From Clostridia bacterium (GTDB lineage: Bacteria > Bacillota > Clostridia > UBA1381), in assembly GCA_017551095.1 (NCBI GenBank), contig JAFZMQ010000036.1, forward strand, positions 1 through 40,395: DNA of 40,395 bases, given 5' to 3'. Position numbers and translations under genes: made by a program. The first letter of the stretch is position 1, and each line of letters starts with the position of its first letter. The notes beneath the pieces were generated by a model. That model did no database searches, was not told where the DNA came from, and saw only the letters and a list, made by a program, of their open reading frames with translations. Shown here piece after piece: positions 34,801 through 40,395 of this stretch.

Positions 34801-34973
34801 TTGTCAAATCCGATATGCACATTATAGATTTTATCACTGTCAACAGATGCAACAATGCTTTTCTCGCTTCTTACCCTTATATGCACTCTTCCTTCTTTAA
34901 AGTAGTCGCATCCTGATTTATAAATATTTTCTGAGCAGATTTTTTTAATATCGCTGTCGGTAATTTTCAACAT
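31860..34973 (-). CDS. SNF2-family DEAD/DEAH helicase with SWIM zinc finger
   Basis: A 1037-aa SNF2 protein. An N-terminal SWIM zinc finger has Cys67, Cys69, Cys79 and His81 (FCTCPYYQ...SCKH). A long middle region with no motif I recognise follows (about residues 100-540). The ATPase core starts near 575: Walker A DDMGLGKT (about 608), DEAQHIKNP (about 700), SGTPIENSLSELWSIF, and a C-terminal helicase with VFLISLKAGGTGLNLVGAD and YRIGQT. This SWIM-SNF2 type is common in Clostridia and is often annotated as a DEAD/DEAH box helicase. The role is unknown; DNA or RNA-polymerase remodelling is suspected for related proteins. It is monocistronic, with no modification or defence genes beside it. Confidence 0.92.
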   Translation of the reverse strand: MLKITDSDIKKICSENIYKSGCDYFKEGRVHIRVRSEKSIVASVDSDKIYNVHIGFDKNGKISETFCTCPYYQTMSVSCKHIVATLKTRQAEILSDGDFEDSNDKLASRLCSDFEKQNRKKEHMNIGFGFNINTNARRECSYSVSIKLGNSEINTGSVENFLKAYITGEEYKLSKHRAYNNSIYEFNGASKDILDILAEALENKQKATAFYAPKLTFCEFGDSTAKRLLPLMEKANCTFFLNGMPQTNLAIKHEDPDILVDVTATDDNINISVIQSGLSVVSDGSWFLYDGDLYETSKEWQNWYMPIYNALSTESRTQIDFKGDNSISFAANVLPKIKNQKGVITQGIDDVIVDSKPDFNVYLDETDGGILAAVTVNYGQITLRLPEKNEEQGKIIVRDYVSESHILSFFGHFNIEGQNMYLMENDEIYAFLTRDIKELQKIAKIHTSQRFDALLMQNAPKIKNKIFYNSKIDLLEVGFETDISPSEIAGILSAVRNKKKYYRMTSGAFLDLESGLPDFELLESLDFSFSDLKERRKELSKNYALFLAGTRDRTEANADFDKLIDDIRKTRANIPDYLDKVLRDYQKTGVHWLKQLSSLGFGGILADDMGLGKTLEIIAFVMSEKSDLPTLVVTPSSLMYNWLSEINKFTPKATAKVIDGTKEERTKSLLDTDGYDFIITSYPLLRRDISEYENKEFFCFVIDEAQHIKNPKTLSAKAVKRIKAKSCFALSGTPIENSLSELWSIFDFVMPKYLGQRTQFAESFEKPIMHGGDDEAADNLRRKIKPFVMRRMKYEVLSELPERIENTVLAEPTPTQKKMYASYLAISKKEVNEIVKYGGDNLRILSILMRLRQICCHPALLDGDYDKESGKLMLFEDIVTSGIDSGHRILVFSQFTSMLSIIKNRLDALGISYFYLDGSTNPHMRKDMTDRFNSGEKSVFLISLKAGGTGLNLVGADMVIHYDPWWNPAAVDQASDRAYRIGQTRAVHIIKLATRGTIEEQILKLQEKKRNLADDMIRTNSATLSNLTKEELLEFFK

Positions 34974-35007
34974 AGTTCCCTCCTTTCCGATTTTTCGGTA
35001 TCTTACT

Positions 35008-35036
35008 ATTATACTACCAAAATAGATTTATTTCAA
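35008..35036 (-). promoter_or_regulatory. Promoter of the SWIM-SNF2 gene
   Basis: TTGAAA-N17-TATAAT on the minus strand, 34 nt upstream of the start codon. Confidence 0.7.
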
Positions 35037-35045
35037 TAGTTTTTA

Positions 35046-35074
35046 TTGCTTTTTTCTTCAAAATGTTGTAAAAT
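35046..35074 (+). promoter_or_regulatory. Candidate promoter of the mreB-like operon
   Basis: TTGCTT-N17-TAAAAT, 32 nt upstream of the ATG at 35107, with a GGGGG ribosome binding site between. It is divergent from the SNF2 promoter. Confidence 0.5.
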
Positions 35075-35106
35075 GTAATGTAGATTATATTCAGGGGGAT
35101 TTCGAA

Positions 35107-36120
35107 ATGAAACTTTCGGCACTTAAAAATGTTGTTGCTATTGATTTAGGCACTGATTATACACGGATTTACTATAAAGGCGAAATTACGGTTGAGCCAT
35201 CTGTTATTGCCTATGACTCCCAAGACGGAAATGTCATAGCAGCCGGCACAGAAGCGGCTGCTATGGAAGGGAAAAATCCTGCCCTTATCACCGTTTCCAA
35301 GCCTCTCACAAAGGGAGTTATAACCGATTTTGACTTAGCGGCTCAGATGATTCATATTTTTCTTACTAATATCATTGGAAATGTTATAAAGCCGAGAGTT
35401 TTCATAACAGTCCCATGCGGTGTCACCGACGTTGAAAAACGGGCAATTTGTGATATTTTGCGTGAATCGGAAATAAATGAGATATATGTTATTGAATCCC
35501 CGATAGCAGGTGCAATAGGTGCAAATTGCGATGTCACTCTCGCACGGGGAATGCTTTTAGTTGACATTGGCGGCGGAAAATGCGATATTGCCGCAATTTC
35601 CTTGGGACAGGCTATAATCGGGCGTTCAGTAAAGATTGCAGGTAATGATTTTACCGATATTTTGATTGATTATATTGCCGAAAAGAACAGTCTTTCTGTC
35701 GGCAGACAGTCGGCTGAAAGGCTTAAAAAGTCAATAGGTTGTGCCTTTATGCGTGAACATAACGATATTGATGAGATAAGCGGCTATAATATGCATCTTA
35801 AAAAGCCCGAAAAAATTGCCATGCGTTCCGAGGAACTTCGTGAGGCATTTTCACCTTTAATTTCACAGATTGCAGCTGAAATTAAGGCAACTTTGGACGA
35901 AATTCCGACAGAGCTTTTAGGAGATATAATGGACGACGGTATTTTGCTGATAGGCGGAGGCAGTCAGCTTTACGGTATGGCAAAGCGTCTCCGTGCGGAA
36001 CTTAATATGAAGGTATTTTTGGCAGAAGATGCGGAAATGTGCGTCATAAAGGGTGCCGGATATGTTGCCGAAAATATGGACAAGATGCCGGATAATACAT
36101 ATATTTTTGCAAAGGCTTGA
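35107..36120 (+). CDS. mreB: MreB/Mbl-like actin homologue
   Basis: A 337-aa bacterial actin of the MreB/Mbl group. Phosphate 1 motif AIDLGTDYTRIYYKG is near residue 12, phosphate 2 LLVDIGGGKCDIAAIS near 155, and the adenosine motif LIGGGSQLYGM near 280. EPSVIAYDS and TVPCGVTDVEKRAI are also family blocks. The protein lacks a few usual residues (for example the standard DLGTANT is DLGTDYT), so it is a divergent paralog. MreB proteins guide cell-wall synthesis along the cell. It is not next to mreC/mreD but heads an operon with trmN6-like, rsmI and HAD genes. Confidence 0.9.
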   Translation: MKLSALKNVVAIDLGTDYTRIYYKGEITVEPSVIAYDSQDGNVIAAGTEAAAMEGKNPALITVSKPLTKGVITDFDLAAQMIHIFLTNIIGNVIKPRVFITVPCGVTDVEKRAICDILRESEINEIYVIESPIAGAIGANCDVTLARGMLLVDIGGGKCDIAAISLGQAIIGRSVKIAGNDFTDILIDYIAEKNSLSVGRQSAERLKKSIGCAFMREHNDIDEISGYNMHLKKPEKIAMRSEELREAFSPLISQIAAEIKATLDEIPTELLGDIMDDGILLIGGGSQLYGMAKRLRAELNMKVFLAEDAEMCVIKGAGYVAENMDKMPDNTYIFAKA

Positions 36121-36122
36121 TT

Positions 36123-36854
36123 ATGAGAATTTTTGAAGATGAAACCTTGGAGGATTTGCAGATTGGCGGTCTTTCCCTGATACAAAAAAAGACGGGATTT
36201 CGATTTGGCATCGATGCTGTTTTGCTTTCCGATTTTGCAAAGGACATCCCCTCTCAAAAAACTCTTGATTTATGTACGGGAAACGGGATTATACCTATTT
36301 TGCTTTCGGCAAAATCCGATACAAACGAAATTTTTGGGCTTGAAATTCAGGAAAGTGTTTTTGATACGGCAATTCGCTCGGTAGAGCTTAACAGCCTGCA
36401 AAACAGGGTTTTTCTCACTTGCGGTGATGTAAAAAATGCAGCCGAAATCTATGGAAAACGGCAGTTTGACTTAATTACCTGCAATCCCCCATATATGCCA
36501 AAAGGCAGAGGCATACAAAATCCAAAAAGTGAGAAAATTATTGCCCGTCATGAAGTTTTATGCACCTTAGAGGATATTATAAGGGTATCAGCACAGCTTT
36601 TAAAGCATCGCGGACATCTTCTGCTTGTGCATAAGCCGTCGCGACTTGCCGATATTATATTTCTTATGCGTCAGAATGAAATTGAGCCGAAAAGAATACG
36701 GTTTATACATAAATCAATCAGCAGTGAGCCGTCTTTAATCCTTGTTGACGGCAGTTTTAAAGGCGGAAAAGAGCTTAGAATAATGCCGCCTTTATATCTA
36801 TATAATGATGACGGCTCGGAAACGGACGAGCTTCGGGAGGTGTATGGAAGATGA
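36123..36854 (+). CDS. tRNA1(Val) (adenine(37)-N6)-methyltransferase family (YabB-like)
   Basis: A 243-aa class I SAM methyltransferase of the TrmN6/YabB family, thought to modify A37 of a tRNA. The SAM site is LDLCTGNGIIPILLS (about residues 44-58), and the catalytic NPPY motif is in LITCNPPYMPKG (about residues 118-128). FRFGIDAVLLSDF near residue 28 is diagnostic. The ATG at 36123 lies 2 nt after the mreB stop with an AAAGG site. It overlaps rsmI by 4 nt; yabB and yabC/rsmI also sit together in Bacillus. Confidence 0.9.
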   Translation: MRIFEDETLEDLQIGGLSLIQKKTGFRFGIDAVLLSDFAKDIPSQKTLDLCTGNGIIPILLSAKSDTNEIFGLEIQESVFDTAIRSVELNSLQNRVFLTCGDVKNAAEIYGKRQFDLITCNPPYMPKGRGIQNPKSEKIIARHEVLCTLEDIIRVSAQLLKHRGHLLLVHKPSRLADIIFLMRQNEIEPKRIRFIHKSISSEPSLILVDGSFKGGKELRIMPPLYLYNDDGSETDELREVYGR

Positions 36855-37696
36855 GCGGTACTTTATATCTTTGTGCAACACCCATAGGCAATCTCGGCGA
36901 TATTTCGGAAAGATGCCTAAAAACCTTGACAGAGGTCGATATTATTGCCTGTGAGGACACAAGACGCACCTTACAGCTTTTAAATCATTTCGGCATTAAA
37001 AATCAACTCACAAGTTATCACGAGCATAATAAAATTGAAAAGGGTAAAATTCTGATTGAAATGCTGAAAAGCGGCAAAAATGCCGCTCTTGTTTCAGATG
37101 CAGGTACACCTGCCATTTCCGACCCCGGTGAAGACTTGGTAAAAATGTGTATCGAAAACGAAATCACCGTGACATCTGTCCCGGGCTGCGTTGCAGGGGT
37201 AAATGCGCTTATTTTATCAGGGCTTTCTGCAAGGCGTTTCTCTTTTGAGGGATTTTTGTCTGTAAATAAACGGCACAGAACGGAGCATCTTAAAAGTCTT
37301 ATAAATGATACTCACACACTTATTTTTTACGAAGCCCCACACAAACTGAAACGCACCCTTTCAGATATGCTTGAAATTTTAGGTGACAGGAATATCGCTA
37401 TTGTCCGTGAGCTTACAAAAATTCACGAGGAAGTCATACACACGACTTTAAAAGATGCACAATTACTATATGAGGATACCTCGCCAAAGGGTGAATTTGT
37501 GATAATAGTAGAGGGTGCAAAAGAAATTGTAGTCGAAAACGACTGGGACTCGCTTACCGTTTGTGAGCATATAGACAGGTGCATCAAAAACGGCGAAGAT
37601 ATTAAAGACGCCATTAAAAAAGTGGCAAAAGAGCGTGGTTTGCCAAAGCGGGATGTATATAATGAATACCACGGAATCGGTGATATAAATGAATGA
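36851..37696 (+). CDS. rsmI: 16S rRNA (cytidine(1402)-2'-O)-methyltransferase
   Basis: A 281-aa RsmI (YraL), a SPOUT-unrelated, tetrapyrrole-methylase-fold enzyme that 2'-O-methylates C1402 of 16S rRNA. Motifs are LYLCATPIGNLGDISER at the start, CEDTRRTLQLLNHFGI, ALVSDAGTPAISDPG (about residues 78-92), PGCVAGVNALILSGL, and FEGFLSVNKRHR. IFYEAPHKLKRTL near residue 158 completes the set. It overlaps the preceding methyltransferase gene by 4 nt and the HAD gene by 8 nt, so the three are co-translated. Confidence 0.96.
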   Translation: MSGTLYLCATPIGNLGDISERCLKTLTEVDIIACEDTRRTLQLLNHFGIKNQLTSYHEHNKIEKGKILIEMLKSGKNAALVSDAGTPAISDPGEDLVKMCIENEITVTSVPGCVAGVNALILSGLSARRFSFEGFLSVNKRHRTEHLKSLINDTHTLIFYEAPHKLKRTLSDMLEILGDRNIAIVRELTKIHEEVIHTTLKDAQLLYEDTSPKGEFVIIVEGAKEIVVENDWDSLTVCEHIDRCIKNGEDIKDAIKKVAKERGLPKRDVYNEYHGIGDINE

Positions 37697-38459
37697 CAAA
37701 TTTGCAGTATTTATAGACATAGACGGGACATTAGCAGACGAAAGCGGTATAAATCCAAAAAATGCAGAAGCCATTTTAAAAGCAAGAGAGCTGGGGCATT
37801 ATGTTTTCATAAACACAGGCAGAGCTAAATCATGGATATACCCGGAGCTTTTGAGCTATATTTCCTTTGACGGCATTATTTCAGGAATGGGCACTCTCAT
37901 TGAGATTGGCGGAAAAACTATTTTTGAAAAACTCATTGACCGGGATTTTGTATACGAAGCTGCAAAACGATTTTTAAATACCGAAAACTGCTTTTTTATA
38001 AGCGGTGTAGAACACGGCTTTATTTTAAATCCTCTCCCCTTTTTTGAAAAATGGCATTTTAATACCATTGATAACCCTGATGACTTTAAAGGAAAATATA
38101 AAAACGAAAAAATCCAAAAAATCGAGATGTTCGGAAGAAATATATCCGAAGACGATAAACAGTTTTTAGCATCACATCTTGATGTTTATGAGCACAGTGT
38201 GTATATCGAAGCGTCTCCCAAAGACTGTTCAAAGGCAAAAGCAATTGACACTGTGCTTGACTACTTAGGAATAGATAAACGCAACTCAATAGCTATCGGT
38301 GACTCAATAAATGATATAGAAATGCTAAAAAGCACAGGTATATCTGTCGCCGTCGGCAACGCAATAGATGAGGTAAAGGAAATTGCCGACTTCATCTCAA
38401 CTCCCTGCCGCGACGGCGGAGTAGGATATGCAATAGAGGAGCTTATATTAAAAAACTGA
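37689..38459 (+). CDS. HAD-superfamily Cof-type phosphatase
   Basis: A 256-aa Cof-like (HAD type IIB) hydrolase. Motif I is DIDGTLADESG (residues 10-20), with nucleophile Asp10 and general acid Asp12. Motif II is NTGRAKSW (about residue 39), and motif III Lys lies near 175 in the DCSKAKAID segment. Motif IV is AIGDSINDIEMLKSTG (about 200-215). Such enzymes dephosphorylate small sugar or nucleotide phosphates; the substrate is unknown. It overlaps rsmI by 8 nt and ends the mreB operon, before a terminator. Confidence 0.92.
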   Translation: MNDKFAVFIDIDGTLADESGINPKNAEAILKARELGHYVFINTGRAKSWIYPELLSYISFDGIISGMGTLIEIGGKTIFEKLIDRDFVYEAAKRFLNTENCFFISGVEHGFILNPLPFFEKWHFNTIDNPDDFKGKYKNEKIQKIEMFGRNISEDDKQFLASHLDVYEHSVYIEASPKDCSKAKAIDTVLDYLGIDKRNSIAIGDSINDIEMLKSTGISVAVGNAIDEVKEIADFISTPCRDGGVGYAIEELILKN

Positions 38460-38470
38460 ATTTATGTTTT

Positions 38471-38497
38471 AAACACTTCTTATTGAAGTGTTTTTTT
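38471..38497 (+). terminator. Terminator of the mreB operon
   Basis: AAACACTTC and GAAGTGTTT form a 9-bp stem with a TTATT loop, followed by a T-tract. Confidence 0.88.
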
Positions 38498-38563
38498 ACA
38501 CCTTTTTTTTGAAAATTCATAGATATATAGTAGTATGATTTTTCGATTATAAAAGTTAACTGT

Positions 38564-38678
38564 CTCCCTTGTGTAAAGGGAGATGTCAACCGTAGGTTGA
38601 CAGAGGGATTGTTATATCATAATTTGCATGTACTGCAACCCCTCAGTCGCTTTGCGACAGCTCCCCTTGCACAGGGGC
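38564..38678. repeat. Fold-back (MITE-like) intergenic repeat
   Basis: The 115-nt element has imperfect terminal inverted repeats of about 45 nt. The left end (CTCCCTTGTGTAAAGGGAG, a hairpin followed by GTCAACC-GTA-GGTTGAC and GAGGGATTGT) matches the reverse complement of the right end (CCCCTGTGCAAGGGGAG, then GTCGC-AAA-GCGAC, then GAGGGGTTGT). Internal hairpins lie in each arm. Similar repeats are widespread in intergenic DNA of gut Oscillospiraceae-type Clostridia. It is between the mreB operon and the DUF3343 gene and carries no open frame. Confidence 0.8.
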
Positions 38679-38752
38679 GCCTGAATGTCTGTTTTCTGTT
38701 TTTTTTGACTTTTATGATCTGCTAATATGAATTTTTGAAAGGAGTGGGAACT

Positions 38753-39016
38753 ATGTCCGACATAATTGTTATTGTAGGCTCGGTGACAAGTGCAACACGC
38801 CTGGCAAGGCGTATAAACAGCCAAAGCACTGAAATGGCAAGGGTTATAAGCACCCCCGCCGATTTGCATGTCCATTCCGGTTGCTCGTATTCGGTTAGGA
38901 CTTCCCTTAAAAATGAGAGTATTGTCAGAAACAATCTTGGCGGTTTAAATATAAAAGGAATATTTATCGAAAAGCGTGACGGAAACGAGAGGTCTTATTA
39001 TGATATATCTCGATAA
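38753..39016 (+). CDS. DUF3343 putative Se/S carrier-like protein
   Basis: An 87-aa protein of the DUF3343 family. Its landmark is a single Cys (Cys44 in VHSGCSYSVR) where family members have a conserved S-x-C-G/S motif, suited to a carried persulfide or selenide. TPADLHV before it is also typical (TP-x-E/D). The true start is the ATG at 38753 with a GAAAGGAG site; an upstream TTG in frame is not needed. It overlaps the following aminotransferase gene by 17 nt, so the two are coupled. A role in sulfur or selenium transfer is inferred from this pairing. Confidence 0.85.
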   Translation: MSDIIVIVGSVTSATRLARRINSQSTEMARVISTPADLHVHSGCSYSVRTSLKNESIVRNNLGGLNIKGIFIEKRDGNERSYYDISR

Positions 39017-40130
39017 TCCTGCCACAAGCATGAAAAAGCCGAAAATTGTGTATGATATGATGTATAAAAATACCGTAAATTGCAGTGTGAATGCGGGGCG
39101 TGGCGGTCATTTTGCAAGTATCAAGGGTGCGGAGGGCATTATAAGAACTCAGGAAGCAATAGCAGACCTTTTTAATATAAAAACGCCTGAGCGGATTGCC
39201 TTTACGCCAAATGCAACCTACGCTTTAAATATGGCAATCAGCGGCTTTTTATCGCCAAGCGACCATGTTATCATAACATCAATGGAGCATAACAGCGTAC
39301 TCCGCCCTGTTCACAGGCTTTGCAGTTATACTATTGTTGAGGCTGACCGACAGGGCGTATTAAATCCCCGTGACATTGAGTCCGCAATACTGAAAAACAC
39401 AAAACTGATTATAACAACACATGCCTCAAATGTATGCGGAACAATAATGCCCGTAGTCGAAATAGGTAAAATCTGCAAAAAACACAATATCCCCTATCTT
39501 TTGGACACCGCACAAACGGCAGGAGTTATACCGATTGATGTAGAAAAAATGAATGTATCGCTTTTGGCGTTTTCCGGACATAAGGGACTTTTAGGGCCTT
39601 TGGGGACAGGCGGATTATATGTAGATGAGGGCATTGATTTAGCGCCGTTAATTGTCGGCGGGACAGGTACGGAATCGGCAAACCGAAACCAGCCGAAAAA
39701 TATGCCTGATATGCTGCATTCTGGTACAATGAATACCCCTGCAATTATGACTCTTGCCGATTCTATAAAGTATATTAAAAGCATCGGTGTGAAAAATATA
39801 GGTATGCACGAAAAAAATCTTGCAATTTATCTTATTGACGGGCTTTTGAATATTGAAGGCGTAAGAGTCTACGGACTAAAAGACGGCAACCGCAACGGGA
39901 CGGTTGCATTTAATGTTAAAAACGCTGATTCACAGGAAATCAGTGATATTCTAAATAATGATTATCAAATTGCCACACGCGGCGGATACCATTGTTCATA
40001 TATAGCACACGAAACACTCGGAACAGAAAATCAAGGTGCAGTCCGAGCCGGATTTGGTGCATTTTCGACAAAATTTGAAGCGGATGCTCTACTTTTTGCC
40101 GTGTCCAAAATTTCCAAAAATATGCGTTAA
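39000..40130 (+). CDS. Class V aminotransferase, cysteine desulfurase-like
   Basis: A 376-aa PLP enzyme of the class V aminotransferase fold (SufS/CsdA/selenocysteine lyase-like). The PLP Lys is Lys195 in FSGHKGLLGPLGTGG, the ring-stacking His is in SMEHNSV (about residue 97), Asp169 and Gln172 lie in LLDTAQTAG, and the likely persulfide Cys332 is in GGYHCSYIAHETLG. The fold starts at LDNPATSMKKP. The ATG at 39000 with a GAGAGG site is used. It overlaps the DUF3343 gene by 17 nt. The acceptor could be the DUF3343 protein, or selenium metabolism; neither is shown. Confidence 0.9.
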   Translation: MIYLDNPATSMKKPKIVYDMMYKNTVNCSVNAGRGGHFASIKGAEGIIRTQEAIADLFNIKTPERIAFTPNATYALNMAISGFLSPSDHVIITSMEHNSVLRPVHRLCSYTIVEADRQGVLNPRDIESAILKNTKLIITTHASNVCGTIMPVVEIGKICKKHNIPYLLDTAQTAGVIPIDVEKMNVSLLAFSGHKGLLGPLGTGGLYVDEGIDLAPLIVGGTGTESANRNQPKNMPDMLHSGTMNTPAIMTLADSIKYIKSIGVKNIGMHEKNLAIYLIDGLLNIEGVRVYGLKDGNRNGTVAFNVKNADSQEISDILNNDYQIATRGGYHCSYIAHETLGTENQGAVRAGFGAFSTKFEADALLFAVSKISKNMR

Positions 40131-40183
40131 TTAAAATCTATGCTTTTTTATGGACAAATATTCAAAAAAATATCAAAAAAGTG

Positions 40184-40212
40184 TTGACAAAGTAGGTGTA
40201 GTCTGCTATAAT
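40184..40212 (+). promoter_or_regulatory. Stable-RNA promoter of the tRNA-Gly/tRNA-Arg operon
   Basis: TTGACA-N17-TATAAT with a TGC extended -10 (TGCTATAAT), 44 nt upstream of tRNA-Gly. All boxes are perfect, as expected for a strong tRNA promoter. Confidence 0.92.
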
Positions 40213-40256
40213 TGGAAAAGTCAGCTGATTTGCAGCTAACGGCAAAAGCAGTATTT

Positions 40257-40330
40257 GCGGGTGTAGTTCAATGGTAGAATCCCAGCCTTCCAAGCTGGTC
40301 GTGTGGGTTCGATTCCCATCACCCGCTCCA
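40257..40330 (+). tRNA. tRNA-Gly (anticodon TCC)
   Basis: A 74-nt cloverleaf with encoded CCA. The acceptor is GCGGGTG/CACCCGC, the anticodon stem CCAGC/GCTGG with loop CTTCCAA (anticodon TCC), and the T loop TTCGATT. It reads GGA and GGG codons. Confidence 0.96.
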
Positions 40331-40338
40331 CTTTATAC

Positions 40339-40395
40339 GCGTCTGTAGCTCAGTCGGATAGAGCAACTGCCTTCTAAGCAGTGGGCCAGGGGTTC
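40339..40395 (+). tRNA. tRNA-Arg (anticodon TCT), cut by window edge
   Basis: The 5' 57 nt of a tRNA: acceptor GCGTCTG, D arm GCTC/GAGC, anticodon stem ACTGC/GCAGT with loop CTTCTAA (anticodon TCT), and the start of the T arm. The 3' part lies beyond the window. It is 8 nt after tRNA-Gly and co-transcribed. Confidence 0.93.

Noticed and set aside
1-40395. CRISPR array or phage-defence island
   Set aside because: No regularly spaced direct repeats with unique spacers and no cas, restriction or toxin-antitoxin genes are visible.

Overview
The window reads as the chromosome of a low-GC, endospore-forming member of the Clostridia (Bacillota). Support comes from AT-rich intergenic DNA, sigma-A promoters close to TTGACA-N17-TATAAT, GGAGG-type ribosome binding sites, the sporulation genes gerW and spoVM, and Firmicutes gene orders such as scpA-scpB-ytfI-gerW, yloU-yloV-recG, DUF512-der-plsY-gpsA and yabB-rsmI. 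A secreted GLUG-repeat protein with dockerin-like sequence, and a fold-back intergenic repeat of the type common in gut Oscillospiraceae-like genomes, suggest a gut or plant-fibre habitat (inference).

Layout. 1-3674: the 3' part of a large GLUG-repeat surface protein. 3705-9341 (minus): a radical-SAM/DUF2344 pair, then an operon of site-2 protease, ScpA, ScpB, YtfI-like protein and GerW. 9496-11456: an unrecognised membrane protein and a malic enzyme. 11457-12312: an intergenic region with structured repeats, tRNA-Arg(CCT), and a divergent small bicistron of a 51-aa membrane microprotein and SpoVM (23 aa). 12311-19516 (minus): rpiB/tsaB/tsaE, a coiled-coil protein, coaD, rsmD, recG, a DAK2-domain kinase and Asp23. 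19691-24279: a tyrosine recombinase, an Mrp/SPFH/NfeD operon and metK. 24319-26185: a MATE transporter with a DUF5662 protein. 26343-31835: DUF512, der, plsY, gpsA, then asnA. 31860-34973: a SWIM-SNF2 helicase. 35107-38459: an MreB-like gene, two RNA methyltransferase genes and a HAD phosphatase. 38460-38752: a fold-back repeat. 38753-40130: a DUF3343 protein with a class V aminotransferase (cysteine desulfurase-like). 40257-40395: tRNA-Gly(TCC) and the start of tRNA-Arg(TCT).

Most of the window is conserved housekeeping DNA in tight operons, often with 1-8 nt overlaps and with bidirectional terminators between convergent genes. I see no CRISPR array, prophage, IS element or obvious defence island. 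The least explained parts are the spoVM-linked microprotein, the structured DNA beside tRNA-Arg(CCT), the half-dockerin surface protein, the DUF3343/aminotransferase pair, and the orphan membrane protein at 9496.
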